In this document: positions 39,207 through 52,672 of the stretch, one piece after another
How positions within the stretch are numbered: the stretch's first letter is position 1
Layout: each line of letters opens with the position of its first letter
NCBI GenBank assembly: GCA_905250075.1
Contig: CAJNOP010000003.1
Span: 1,996,395 to 2,060,394 of the forward strand
Source of the DNA: Rotaria sp. Silwood1
Taxonomy: Eukaryota; Rotifera; Eurotatoria; Philodinida; Philodinidae
Reading direction: 5' to 3'
Length of the DNA stretch: 64,000 nucleotides
Position numbers and translations under genes: made by a program
The notes under the pieces: generated by a model
The model's database searches: none
What the model was told of the DNA's origin: nothing
What the model saw: the letters and a program-made list of their open reading frames with translations, nothing else

Positions 39207-40987
39207 GCAATATACAACATGAGAAGAGAAGAATATGATCTTAATGGTTTCCATTCAAGACACACAAATGCAACAAATACATAAATTTACTGCACTTCTC
39301 GGCGCTTCTCCTCATCATTCATTAATCTCTTTAACATGGACTCCTTTAAGTCACTAATCTTACGTCATATACGGTGAAAAACTAAATAAACAGTACCCAA
39401 AAAAGCATTTGGATAATACTTAATTCAAACAGTCCTGAATGATTCACAAATATATTACGATTTTCTAGCGCCGTAGATTTTCACCAACGAAAGACGAATT
39501 CATTCAAAAAATAATTACAACAAATAATGCATCCAATGCCAGATAGCAAATGTTTCGGTCTGTTGCTCATATTGAAACCAAGATTGCGACTCCGTCAGTT
39601 GGTAATATCCTTGTTGAAAAACTTGTAAATTATACCGGGGTAATGGGTATCATTTCATTCTTCTTATCTGTCATGTATCGTATCGGTTGAATGTTTTTTC
39701 GGCTTATGAAATTTTATACACAGTCCTACATAGGCTTTGTTCGAAACAAAGACACAATGTAGGATATGCTAGTGACTGCTTCAAATATATTACTAATATG
39801 GATGTTTTCTCTGTGAAGTTTATCGAACTCATATCTAATCTAAATATGGTGTATTTACTGGTGCACAGATGCGCCGAATAACTTCGAGTAGACGAATCGA
39901 GTATAAGCAGTTAGGTTGAACCTGTTTTAAATATATCTTAATGGGCGACTAACAGGAAAGGAGCATACTTCATTACTTCAGAAGTATGGTTGGTGTTTTC
40001 AAGAGCGGCCTTTTCTCTAGCTGAGCACTTGATTGCGAAATACTTCTTTTGGGATTTTTTCAAATTCATTTACAGCGAAAAATTGAAAATTTCAAAAATA
40101 CTCAATAAAAATAACATATACTGTTTTCTTCATTGTTTCTCTATATATAAATGGAAAACTATTTTTCAGTTGAAATACGTAGTCTGTAGAAAATGTGAAA
40201 AATAAAAGAAACAATTTTCAACAAAATATATAAAAATAATGAAATAACATGATAGTAAATCGAGTCTAGTACTATGCACAAGATGTTCCCTTAGTTGAAA
40301 AGACATTTTACCACACTTGAAATACAACGTTGTACCAATTAAACGGACATATATACTTCGGCATGGATCTCAATTTGATAGTAAAGGTTATTAATGCATT
40401 CGAATCATTTCTATAAAAGTATGATGTTTTATTCAATCTCAGATAAACATTAGGATTTATAATCTATGATATAATCATCTTGAAACACTCAAATTCTGTA
40501 AATTCTTTAATCGAATAATAATGCAATGTAAATGAGTTGTATATTATTTGATACATTTTGAGGTATCAATTGTCATTAAAAATCTACTTCATTTTTTTCT
40601 ACATCGAATGCTAATATAAATACGAAACTAAAAACTAGTTCGTCGTATTGATTCTAAATGCTTAGAACTTGAACACATACCTTCCATTGTAATTCATGAG
40701 TTGATACACAATGACAATTGTTGCTAACTTTGTTTATTTTTGTCTTCCGATGGAAACTTTAGAATTATTGTTTCTATCATATTTGAGCGAAGATTCTGAA
40801 AAATCGTTGAAAAGTAAATTTTTATAAGTTTACTATTAATCAAACTAATAAACAATTTTTTGACAAATCCAAATGTTCACTGTTCAATTATTTTATTACA
40901 ATAAAAAAAAACAACTATGACAACAAATAATAAACATCTGACATAAATTCATTTCATATGTTTCACGACTTCTACAATGAAAATTTT
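39207..40987. other. gene-poor intergenic region
   Basis: AT-rich, no gene recognised. A short hairpin sits at 39725-39763. TTTATT at 40892-40897 is a minus-strand poly(A) signal about 90 bases past the glycosyltransferase stop. Confidence 0.5.
39725..39763. repeat. 39-nt interrupted palindrome
   Basis: Outer arms CCTACAT/ATGTAGG and inner arms CTTTGTT/AACAAAG enclose a tiny loop, with 3 and 5 unpaired bases between the two stems. It could be a remnant of an element end or a small structured transcript. Confidence 0.4.
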
Positions 40988-42423
40988 TCAAATAGTAATA
41001 TTAAATTTATGTTGTAATTCAAGTATAACAACACGCATTGAAGTTAAATATGATAAAAAAGTACCAGCCAAGAAAAGTATTAAAATACATAAGAATGAAA
41101 TACTTAAACAAAATAAAACTATATTTAAATTTGTAAATAAATATTTCGATGTTTGAGTTCTTTTTAAAATAGATTCTTTTCGATCAATTAATTGTTCATA
41201 TACCTTTGGACAATAAATTTGTGCTATACGAGCAAATGGTGAAAGATTTTCGACAGGTAAATTCATTGTCATATGATGAAAATAATGTATGGAATAAATA
41301 CTTGAATTTTTTATTAAATAATCAATATCATCGAAAGATTTTGAGTGACGAAAAAATTGTGGAATTTTCTAATAGAAGAACAAAAGCAATCGAAATTAGG
41401 TTTATTCGAAAGAAAAATTTTTACTTGATAAGCTATCGGATAAAAAACAAATGATGGTTGAATATCAATTTTTTGACATTTATCTCTTGAATGTATGTGT
41501 AATTTTTTATCATCACAAACGCGTTTTAAAGCATCGGATAATGCTGATGGTCCAACACAATTCCAACAAAAAGCATTAAATTGTGTATTAACTGACGTTA
41601 ATTGAATATCCATTTGTATATCTAATGCTATATGTTGTTTTTCAAATACTAACACAGCTACATTAACACTGTCAACCGATTCAAGTGCAACAGTATTTGA
41701 AAATAAAGAAAATGTTTTTAATGGAATGACATCAAGATCAAAATATATTCCACCATATTTATATAGAAGTGCTGTACGAATAAAATCACTCATATGTGAT
41801 ATGGCAAAATAACGGATCACTTGTGTACGTTTGGTTTCATTTAATCTTGATAATGTTGTACCTGAATAAATATCATATTCATTGAAATGAACAAAACGTA
41901 TATTTGTATATGTACGTAAACGATTGAATGAACCTTTTCTTAAATGAATATATTGACTACGCATAAAAACAAATATAAGACCGGTCGTATGTAAACGTGC
42001 AGCTGATTCAATTGAACAAGCATGTCGAGATAGAATATCTTCATTTTCAGATGTTTGAACGAAAAAAATTTTTAATTGAGTTTTTAATAATTCAAATTCA
42101 TGATGAGAAAAATTCTCAAGTAATACATGGCTTTCATCTGTACAATTTATATAATTATTATTATCATGAAAATTTTTATATGAATCATCGTTGAAATCAA
42201 CTGTAAAAATATTGAATATACCATATAGACTAGCTTTCGACAACTGAGTGATTGATATATAGATGATTAAAAATGAAACTATAAAGGAATAATATATTAT
42301 ATTGTTTACAAGACTATATAAAGACTTACTGGTAAAAATGATCGACCATCTGAAAACATTGACAGTTCTAGATGAAAGAACAGAAGAAAAAAAAGCATAT
42401 TTTGTAACATTAATCATAAACAT
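40988..42423 (-). CDS. A4GALT-type alpha-1,4-glycosyltransferase with an extra C-terminal membrane helix
   Basis: Two exons (42423-41425 and 41368-40988) join across a 56 bp intron to 459 residues. A type II membrane anchor lies at about 41-60 (NIIYYSFIVSFLIIYISIT). The catalytic region has SHMSDFIRTALLYKYGGIYF followed by DLD (residues 229-231), the DxD sugar-nucleotide site of the lactosylceramide alpha-1,4-galactosyltransferase / alpha-1,4-GlcNAc transferase group. Later motifs are CVGPSAL, FVFYPIAYQ and SPFARIAQIYCPKVYEQL; the last aligns with the normal end of A4GALT. About 75 residues follow, with a second hydrophobic segment near 413-440 (LFCLSISFLCILILFLAG), which usual Golgi family members (about 350 residues) lack. 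The sugar donor cannot be told from sequence. A Golgi location is expected. Confidence 0.85.
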
Positions 42424-44969
42424 TATTAAGAGAAAATAGTTCTCCTTTCTGTTTTTTCATAAAACAATATTCTAACATCATCTTTGTCTGTAGTATTTTG
42501 TGTTATCGGCATGTTAGAATTATATTTTATTCTTCTAACATTGATTCATAAAGGTCTTTTGTATGCAGAGAAAAGCGAGAGAAAAAAAAAGTAGACATCA
42601 ATGAAGTTGAATGAATATAACCAAATAGAACTGTGTAATATGTATGCAAACACTAATCTTCTGTCTCTCCTATTCACTTTACAACAATGAAGCAATAAAA
42701 TGAATGTAGATGTTATTTGAATGCTTAGATAAAGATATTTTTAAACTTTAATAAATTGATTTCATGAAAAGATCACAAAATACGTACTTGAATTTAAATA
42801 TAATCATGATTGATTGTTATTTAATTGTATCTTTCTTTTTGCCACATATGTTTCTATTAGTATTTGCTTAACTGATAAAACTTAGCATGTCTAAAAGAAA
42901 AGACTTCATGTCAATTAATTGGTTTAATACTTGATGATTTCAAACAACGACAACCACTGCTGTCAGTTATAAAAAGATAAATAAAAAAAGCAGAAGATGA
43001 AAAGCAAGTATATTTTTGTCGAGTTTTTTTCGACACAAAGTAACAGCAATATAATGAGAATATAGGCGGATAAAAGTGTTTTGTTTATTTTATAACTAAT
43101 GCATTTAGACTCATATTTTTTCTATCTTTTGATTTGACAAAATTCCTTTGGTTACTCTTTTTTTTTTAACATTGAAATGTCGGTCGTCATGGAAAACAGA
43201 AGTTCTTGTCAAGATTAACACGAGATGTGTCTTACCTCTCGTTAAGAATTTGAAGTCACTGGAAAAGATGTGCGAGAAAAAGGCTAGATAGAGAAAGCAA
43301 AATTACTTTTTTTCCTGTTTCTGTGTCTTCGCGTTTTTTCTTCATCTTCTTCTCTTATTCTTCATCCACCGCTTCTATCCTCTAATACAGCTAACGACTA
43401 GTCTTCTTCAGCATTGCTTTGTCTGTACGCCCTGCCCACATCTATAAAATAAGCAAAAATACAACCTCCTAGAACAGCGGTGCTACACAGAATGAAACAA
43501 ATATGGGGCAGTACTGTTATCGCTACAGAAGAAAAAAAGAAAGAAAAAAATTGGCACAAATACCGAGTGAGAAATCGAACATGGAATAAATTATTTAATT
43601 CGATCATATTCAAAGCACGTTGACATTGTATTCTTAGAAAACTCAAGTAATCAAAAAGAAAAATAACATAATTTTATATAAATCTCAATATGAAACAAAT
43701 TCAAGTCTATTAAATCAATTTTTTATGGTTCCTTTACTTAAATTTTCGTACTTCATAAGCATTAAAATGATAACATTTTAGTTTGATTTTATTGTAGTTA
43801 CTAACATTTTCTTCTATTTCATTTTTCATTTATTGCTGTTAGATCAAAACTATCATATTCTACCATTTACAATTCTAACGAAAAGAAAACTTTGTCCTTT
43901 TGTTGACTTCTAAGGTTTCTTGTCTATTCACCTAAAATAAATTCACGCTATCTTGTTATTCGATCAATACTAATAATAGAAACATATTTTTTTTTAAAGC
44001 AAGTCGAAGTTTTAGATGTAAGATTTTTATTATGACATTATTGATATGTTATAAACATAGAAATCTTTTTCAAACAAAGTGAACTATTAATCTTAAACAA
44101 AAATTGTAGTAAAAGATCAGTTTACATTGAAAGATGTCAGACAGATAAATTCAATATTTGCGTTTTTTTTTCACTAGCATTTGCCAATAGCAATGATATA
44201 TGATGTCTAGGATTATGATTATAATATGATGCATCTTCATCTTATCGATGTTGACAATAAGATTTGTTTTCTGCTGTTATCATATATAATTATTCAATTG
44301 AATTAGAAATCCATGTTCATCCATCGTTATTATTATTATTATATAAAGTGCTTAAGTTTAGAAAAAAAATCCGTTACTCTTGGCTTAATCAATTTAGATA
44401 TTCAACCGAATATTCTTCTCTAAATATTTTCTTTTGATTTTCATCATAACCTCGATTCTGTTATATTTTGACAAAAAAAGAAAGAATAATATACAATATT
44501 ATCCAAGCCAAGGTTATATTTTTTTTCACTATTTTCATAGGTTTTATGCATTCAATCGAAAAACATGCCATATTGCCTTGTAATCTGTTTACAGTCCATG
44601 GAAGAAAAGCATCGATTGACTATATGGATAATAAACAATACTTTTCTTTTTTTGTTTACGCATACTATCTTGTAGTACGATGTATATAACAATATTTAAC
44701 AAGCTAGATACTATTAAAGGATACAAGGTCGGACATGAAGATCGTTCTCAACATAGAATACAATTGGTTACGGATGAATTGAAACGCATCAATATGTAAA
44801 TCGTGTGGTTAAATACCTGGATGTTTTTCATTTTTCGATCATATATATATATACATATATTTTCAGCTAATTAATCGTTTAATCGATATCAAACCGTATA
44901 CGAATAAAAACAAGCATTATTTTAACATATATTTAGTTATTCATTCATCGAAGCTCGTTCGTTACAACA
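42424..44969. other. intergenic region
   Basis: AT-rich. It includes the upstream flank of the glycosyltransferase gene, a possible membrane-segment exon (43398-43506), and a (TTA)n run near 44327-44342. No other coding sequence was recognised. Confidence 0.45.
43398..43506 (-). pseudogene. possible exon fragment with a K+-channel-like membrane helix
   Basis: After a good acceptor (TTTTTTCTTCTGTAG, ending near 43525) the minus strand reads ITVLPHICFILCSTAVLGGCIFAYFI then a polar, acidic end (SNAEED) and a stop. The hydrophobic helix with PH..F.L....LGG.IF resembles the first helix of two-pore K+ channels, but no pore motif (GYG or GFG) or other exon is seen nearby. It may be a fragment, an isolated exon of an unseen gene, or chance. 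Low confidence. Confidence 0.2.
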
Positions 44970-45254
44970 ATGTATATAGAAGCAGATATGAATCGACATA
45001 TGCGGAATCATTTTCATAATGTTGCAAGAAATATGAACAATTATGTTGCTGCATCAAGGCATCATTATCATCAAAGACGATTTTATCCACCTATGCATGA
45101 TAGAGTACATTATTCACCTGCGTATCAAAGCCCATCAATAATGAATTCTGGTCTTAGTGGTATTATTGCTCATGGTTTGAATTTAATTGGTATGCCACCA
45201 AATATTATCAATATGGGTTATCGTTTTGGTTATTTTTTTGATGTTCTTGGATAA
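44970..45254 (+). CDS. small His/Met/Asn-rich hypothetical protein
   Basis: A single 94-residue frame. The N-terminal half is rich in His, Arg, Asn and Tyr (RHMRNHFHNVARNMNNYVAA; HHYHQRRFYPPMHD). The C-terminal half is Gly/Met/Asn-rich with an amphipathic hydrophobic end (IIAHGLNLIGMPPNIINMGY). Composition is unlike the low-complexity chance frames around it. I recognise no family and see no signal peptide. It is convergent with SF3B3, with 226 bp between the stops. A real small gene is plausible, but there is no splice or similarity evidence. Confidence 0.4.
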   Translation: MYIEADMNRHMRNHFHNVARNMNNYVAASRHHYHQRRFYPPMHDRVHYSPAYQSPSIMNSGLSGIIAHGLNLIGMPPNIINMGYRFGYFFDVLG

Positions 45255-45480
45255 TTTATTAATTCATTCATTTTTGTTTTTATTAAGATATGGTTTAAGT
45301 CAGTTAATTTTGTTTTGCGCGTGCATTTTTTTTTTGTTTAGTTTCAAATCAAATATTCAAACAAAGGATTACCTACATGAACAATATTTATGAACACAAA
45401 CATTAATACAGAATGAGAAGAAGAACATAAGGACAAAAGTTTTTTGTTTCATTTTTTTTTTGTCGACAATTATCTATTGA

Positions 45481-48400
45481 CTAGAAAGCAAAGCGTGTAC
45501 GAATATCTTCAAGTTTTTTCGCAACTTCGCTTGTTGTACGATCGAGACCTTCAGCAATCATTTTTTGTTTATTTATATCAAGGTGATTATATTGTTCACA
45601 AAGATCGCCATCAAGGACATTCTAAAACAATGAAAGAAAATATTTTATTTATATTTGATCTTCTTCTCTCTCATTATTCTTGTTTTTTGAGTGAGACTTT
45701 TATTTTTTATTTTTCTTGAAATAGGAAAATAAATATTTATACTACACTGATTATTAGTTTTTCATTTATCGTGATAAAGAAAGAAAAACAGAGAACAATA
45801 ACCTATGCTTGCAATAACTTATTTAACGAGAAGGTGTCGATGTGTTCTCATGGGTAATTCACAGCTGTTACTCTTAAATTTTCTCATACTATTTTTTTTT
45901 ACTATTGTCTGAATGAATCTATTATACTAAAAATTAATGCACAACCTTGATTTCCGTTTTTTTTACCTTAACTGGATAATAATATGATCGAAAAGCAAGA
46001 TGATCTCTGCCAACTAATGTTTGATATTCAGCTCGCATATGCATTTCAAGATGTTGAAAAAAATCATAATCCTATAAGAAAAAATAACAACATAATTTTC
46101 GATATATTATCTTGTTAGAAAAAACAACATATTTAATGTGTGATCAGACACAAATAAAAAAAAAACTTTCGTCATTTATCATCCGAATTGTAAACGACTA
46201 ATGTTTAGTCATCATTTCACACATTATTAAACTTTTCTTTTGTACCTCATTTGATGCAAATGGTACAAGTACACCTATTGAACCAGATAATGTTGTATAA
46301 ACAAGAGATTCTGATCCACCTGGTATTAATGTTGCTCGTTGAACTGATGTAACCATTTCTCCAACATAGAAATGAGCAAGTAAGTCACACTAAAATAAAA
46401 ATTTATCTTTTAGAAAATCAATGTGAAAAAAACAAATACTTTATTTGATGCTCCATTTAATAAACCTCGATCCCATAAACCTTTACTTCCTGTTGGATCA
46501 ATTTCAACATCATCATTAGCATCAAGTGGAACACGTAACTGAAAGAATAGATACATAAAAAAACAAATAATTTAAAGAAAATTCTTACTTACAACAGCTA
46601 TATTACCAAATTTATCAGTTAAACATACAGTACTATAATCTAATAAACAACAAGCAATAGTAAAACGTGGACATGTATCATCAGCAAATACAACTAATTG
46701 ATTTTCCATTGTTTTATAACGAAGAATATGTATACTTTCTTGTACATCAGTTACAAATATACGATTACCCAATGAATGTATCGTAGCTATTTGATTTGGA
46801 ATGTTCTAAATAATTTAAATATATATATATATATATTGATTATTATATGTTGGAAAATAACAAATCCTTGACGAAAACCTTTTTTTCCAAGTTTTTATCT
46901 ATACAATACAACAATAAAAGTGAGAATAAAATCTATGACTAAATAGGATTTAGATTTTCAAGTGATTAGTGACAGATTGTTTTATTTTATATATTTTAGA
47001 ACATATTGCTTTATCATTCTTTTATTATTAATCTTTCAGACATGCTGTAAGGACATAGTTCATATACGGTCTATGTGAGAGACTCAAATTTTCATCCCTA
47101 TATTTTAATATTCAGTTTAGATTGTGTTTTCAAAAAAGAATGTTGTTCTACCTCTGTCCGTACAGGTAAAAAACAATTATATAAAAATCACAAGAAAAAA
47201 AAACGATTAATTATCAATAATAATCAAAAACTAATCAAGCATATCAAAATTTCATGAATTATTCTGATTATTTTTTGATGGAAACCGATTCAAAATTGTG
47301 CAAAAAAGAAAACTCATTTTTAATCAATGTAATATGATTATAAACGATTTTTCATATCATTTTCTTCTATACGAATAGCAGACGATATATCCAATACAAA
47401 AATTTATCTAAGTAGATTATTTAAAATTTACTTTTTAAATTCAAAGATCGTCTTCGAAAATATTCATTTGAAAAATGACAATTCTATATACGCATATTCA
47501 AAGTAAAAAAAAACAAAAATAACTTCATTACGAATACATATCTTATCTACAATCGTATCTATCAAATAGAATATCATGTAAATAATTTATACACGTCAAA
47601 ATGTACGAAAACATGTAACGAGCTAAAATTATTTCTATTAATTTTCTTCTGTTTGATTTCAAAATTTCATTTTACAAAAATATTGAATTTCATTAAACAG
47701 AAGATATAATTTTGAAAAAAGCAAAATTCATTTTACTTACTTTGTTTTCACATTTTTTAAGTAATTTCTTTTTGCCAATTTCATAAATACGTAAACAAGA
47801 TCCAACACCAACTAAAGCACGTCCAAGAAATGGATATATTGCCACTATTAAAATAAAAAAGAATACATTTCTATTTTATTATAAATAGAATCTTTTTATT
47901 TCTTTCATACTTGGAATTTCATCTACTACAGTTCTATGAATAAAATGAAGTCGTTCACCATTCTCTAGTACAAGAAAACAATAGATCATTCCACCAAGAT
48001 GTGAACGTGGTGAAAGAACAAGATCACGTGCAACACCAACTAATAAAAATGTATCTGCTGGTCGAGTATCAAAACGCATTAAACTTAAACTAAAAAAAAA
48101 GGAAAAACGAATATGAAAATTTGAAAATGTAAATTTTTTTTTGTACCAAACAGCTGATTCATTTTGTTCAAATTCATAAATAAATTTTGTATCACCACTA
48201 ATTGGATCCATAACACGTAATTGTGCTGCCCACATACCATTAGCGGCTTTAGGCGCACCAAATAGTTCTTCAGGTAGTTTTTCTGATAACATTGTATTAG
48301 CTACTTCACGTGCTGCTTCTTTATCTTCATCATCAGCTGCATCAATTATATCCTAAAAAATAAATTTCTCTTATTGTTTTTTCTTTCTATAATAAACATC

Positions 48401-51400
48401 TGATCAAGAAACAAACTTTTCCAATTTGTTCACGATTTTGTTGTTTAGTTATTTCTGTATATGTCGCATGATCGGATTCAATTATATAAAGCCAATTCAT
48501 TTCAGGATGAATTATAAAACGACGTGGTGTTAATTTAAGTTTACGAATTTCTTGATTAAATATGGCACCAAGTTTTTCTAATGTTAAAATTCTATAGAAA
48601 AAATAAATATAATTTTTTCAGAAAAGAAGAATTTTTCTAATGACACATACCGAAGTGTATTACCAGCTATAGCAACAATACCTTCTGGACATTGTTCAGA
48701 TGCAAAACCCGATGCATGTTCAAGAGATTCATAAGATAAAGGTGTCAAATGAAAACGACCTTGATATGTATAACTAAGCCATGTACGACTTGACATAGCT
48801 AATACCTATTACAAAATTCAATTTAATGAGTTCTATGATAATGAATTTTCAAAGACAATAAATCATTGTTTTGTATTTGAAATAAAATGTTTTTATTTTC
48901 AATATATTTTAGAGCAAAATGCTCAGGCTACTCTCATTTCAAAGAGAACTTCTTACATTAGAGCGAACACTAACAAAAAGAAATTTATTCAGAATTCGAC
49001 AATTTAAACAAAAAAAAAAGTCGATTTTGGGAATTTTTTTATGTTCATCTCAAGAACTTTCTGACATGAATATCAAATATAGTAATATTATTTTCCAATT
49101 AAAAATTCATCTCGAAAGGTCTTATAGATACACATTGGGCTAGGATCAAAGACTGTAACTACAAAAGCGCTTATAGTTTTTTCTATGAATATGATATTTG
49201 TCTTTCGTTGGAGAGCTCTAAAAAATCATCAATTCACAAGTGTCATCATATGTTGAATTTTTTATCAAATAATTCACGATCAAGAATATTAGAATTCTTT
49301 AAATTATACTTACAGCTTCATTTCCTTGCATTAAAATTCGAAATAATTTCACTGGTTTTGAACCAATATAACGTGTCCTAGTATCAGACATATCACCTGT
49401 GACAGAATCGAGAACACTTCTTAGAAGTACACCATTCTTAAAAACAAAAAACGATATCCTATAGATTCGATTTACAAACTAATTTTCGTTTTACTTGTAA
49501 ACCAATATTTAAAAATGAAGTACCAGTTGGTCCAACTTGTTGTTCACGACCACTAGTTGTATCGACAATAACACCACCTTCAGTTGTTTTCATTTCAACA
49601 ATACATAAAGATTCAGGTGCTTCTGGCAATGCTTGCATACTCAATCGATTTAAACAATCCTATTCATAAAAAAAAAACATAGATTTTTTCAATTGTTCTA
49701 TTAGATGTTTCTACTCACTTGAGGATCAAGTGATATAATTCGAACGGTACGATCCGAAAGTCCAACAGCAAGAAAACGTGAACGTTGTTCACCTTCAGGT
49801 ACGGAACCTAAAGCCATACATATAATATCACCTGGCATTTCTTTTCTCTCGGTATATTCATTTAATTGACCAGTCTAAAACAAAAAAAATCCATGAATCT
49901 ATGCATATTTTCTTTTCTTAATCATACAGCATCCATTTCAAAATAAACAAGTTCACCACCAGTTAAACCAATAACAACTTGTCGTTGATTAACAGCTGCT
50001 TTCGTTATTGTTCTTTTTCCTGGTGCACGCCATTCATTAACACGTTTATCAGCTCGTATATGTCGAATACCTTCACGATAAATCTAATACAAAAAAAAAA
50101 AAAAATTTCAAAAATCAGTTTAATCAACAATTATAACATATACCTGAAGTAATGAATCATCACCTAATTGACTACATGATAATGTTGGTGTTGTACCAAG
50201 AAAACCAGAATCAGTAACTTCTTCAACAGTTTCACCAATTGATAAAACTAATGTAGCATTAATAAATGAAACAACAATATATGCATCAAATGGATCTAAA
50301 AACAAAAAAAAGCATAACAAAATTATTTAAAAAACATTTCTATTTACCATCAGCTCGTCGTTTTACAGTCCATACAGCATCTGGATTACCAGGTAATTCT
50401 GAAACAGCCATTTCAGTTACCTAGAAAAAGAAATCTTTGTTTTTTTGAGAAAAAAAAAACTTTGTTTTTCAATTTTATTTACTTCTAAACCATGACGAAG
50501 AATTCTTAGTGTTGATCGAGGTCCACGACCACATGTTACATAAATTTGTGGTGTATCTTCATTTGCAAGATCGGCAATATGACAAGCAGTTATTGGTGAT
50601 AAACTATCCATTTCATCGACTAATATAAGATTTTTTAATTTACGTGGTACAAAAAAAAATGTATCTTCTTCTTCAAGTCGTTCAGATGAACTAAATTCAG
50701 GTTCATCATCAGCATCACCTAATTGAGTTATTTGATAAAGATAACTATTGAATAAAACAAAAAAAAAACCAAATATTAATTACAATAAAATGATCTTTTT
50801 TTTTAATAAGTACTTACTGATTACCAAATTCAGAAGCAATAAAAAGAAAACCAGTTCGAAGAACACACATTGCCGAAGCAACAGGTACAGTATCGAAATA
50901 TTTTAAACGAATTTCTGTTACCTAAAAAATAATTATTAAGATAAAACGATTTCTTAAGAAAACAAAGCATTTTTTTTGTCAAAGCTTTACTCGAAATTAG
51001 ATTAATGAATCTTATTTAATTCATATACAGATTTCGATTTCTTAGAAGTACACTGTTATAAATCAAAATATGCTCTTAATCATGAAGCAGCATCAGATAG
51101 GGAAAATTCAATATTATAATCAATAAAATCATATGGGAACACGTTCAATATGACAATCATCCTATACTGCTTTCATTAGGCCACGTGTATTCAAATCACA
51201 TAACATTTTCAGCCTTATATAATAACGTTTTCCGAAGATATTCAGCAAACAACAATCAAAAATAGTTCATTTAGCTATATACAATTATCAGTGGATCCTC
51301 ATTATATAGATTTAACTTTATATTTCAAAAACAAAAAAAACGAGCTCTGCACTTAAAACGAAAGAAAAACATTTTTTTTGAAGGATTTCTTACCATTCCC

Positions 51401-52672
51401 ATATCTGCATCATGAGTAAGTGTAATTTTGAATATATCACCTTGTTCTGTTTGAACAAGAAAAAAGAACATATTTTTTGTTTTATGTGTTGCTGTTGCAA
51501 CAATAATCATTGTACGTTCTCGATCATCAATTTCATTCTAATATTGAAAAAAAAAATAAATAAATAAAATTTCTTTGAAAAAATATTTTTTTCTATTAAA
51601 TATGCTTACTCGACGTCTTGGTATAGGACAACGAATATCTGGTTGATCACCAAAATTTTTAAATGTAATATAATTTTCTGAACAAACAAGTACACCACTT
51701 GGTCCTTCACTACCACCAGGTACAGTTATAAGTAAATTAGCAAATTTTTCTAATGGTTCTGAATATTTTCGTACAACATGATTAAGACCTAAATCAAGTT
51801 CATAAAATGTTAATGATTGTTTTATATCTTTTGCTGCTTGACCAGTTGGATCATTATCACATTCCTGAAAAAAATAAATTATTTTTCTATTAAAAATAAA
51901 AACATCGAAAGTAAAATTCAAACCTCATAATCAACTTCTAAACAAGCAAATACTGGATTTTCAAATCCAACATCAACACCAACTGTATGAAATGTTATTG
52001 TATTTGCTTTATGTGCTTCCAATGGTGATGATATAGTTAAACGTGCTTGTGCATCTCGATTAAGTATATAAACTAATTTTTGTTTTTCAATTGCACCTGA
52101 AAAGAAACGATATAATTATTAAAATATACCATAAATACATTAATATTTACCAATAAGTACAGCACGTCCTTTTGGATCAATAGCTAAATATTGTCCAGGT
52201 ACAATTCTTCGACAACCTGATTTTCCGAATGTTTCTTGATGTACCTAACTGAAGAAAAGTTTCTCAAAAAAACAAATTTCTTAACATAAAAAAAAAACGT
52301 TTCTTGCCTTTTCTAATGTATTTTTTTGTCCATTATATTCAAGAATAAGTATTCGACCTGAATCACTACCAATAACAATATAATCTATATACGACAAAAA
52401 AAAAAACAGTTTGGAACACAAATGAATATCAATTGATTATGCATACCTCGATTACTACCAGTTAATCGAATAGGATGAAGTGCACGTATTATACCAAATA
52501 CATTAGATGTTAATAATGTGTGAATTTTACCTGTACTTGGATCAGGTTTAAGAACTTCAAGAACACAACCACGTGAAACAATTATTTCTTGTTGTTTGGG
52601 GCCAGAAAAATTTCCATGAATGACATGAGTTATACCACCGGGTCGTTGTAAAGTCAAATTATATAACTTCAT
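45481..52672 (-). CDS. SF3B3: splicing factor SF3b subunit 3 (SF3B3/SAP130)
   Basis: About 24 exons sum to about 1,217 residues, the same length as human SF3B3. Approximate exons: 52672-52447, 52386-52305, 52247-52152, 52096-51925, 51864-51612, 51537-51396, 50920-50820, 50740-50487, 50420-50350, 50295-50145, 50083-49929, 49872-49721, 49659-49497, 49437-49316, 48806-48653, 48590-48418, 48352-48148, 48089-47911, 47845-47742, 46805-46594, 46539-46443, 46390-46247, 46072-45968 and 45620-45481. Near-identical stretches include [74 protein letters not shown] and the end [14 protein letters not shown]. The protein is a three-beta-propeller scaffold of SF3b in the U2 snRNP, related to DDB1 and CPSF1. 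Three long introns (about 475, 510 and 935 bp) interrupt otherwise tiny introns. Confidence 0.96.
46807..47741 (-). other. long intron of SF3B3
   Basis: About 935 bp, AT-rich, with a (TA)n run near 46819-46837. No coding sequence or mobile-element ends recognised. Confidence 0.6.
48808..49315 (-). other. long intron of SF3B3
   Basis: About 510 bp. A 74-codon plus-strand frame (48919-49143) lies inside, with no recognisable features. Confidence 0.6.
50922..51395 (-). other. long intron of SF3B3
   Basis: About 475 bp of AT-rich sequence without recognisable features. Confidence 0.6.

Noticed and set aside
42301-42345. Intron in the N-terminal part of the glycosyltransferase (CCA|GTAAGTC)
   Set aside because: The nearest AG gives an intron too short for this genome, and the unspliced frame provides the expected membrane anchor.
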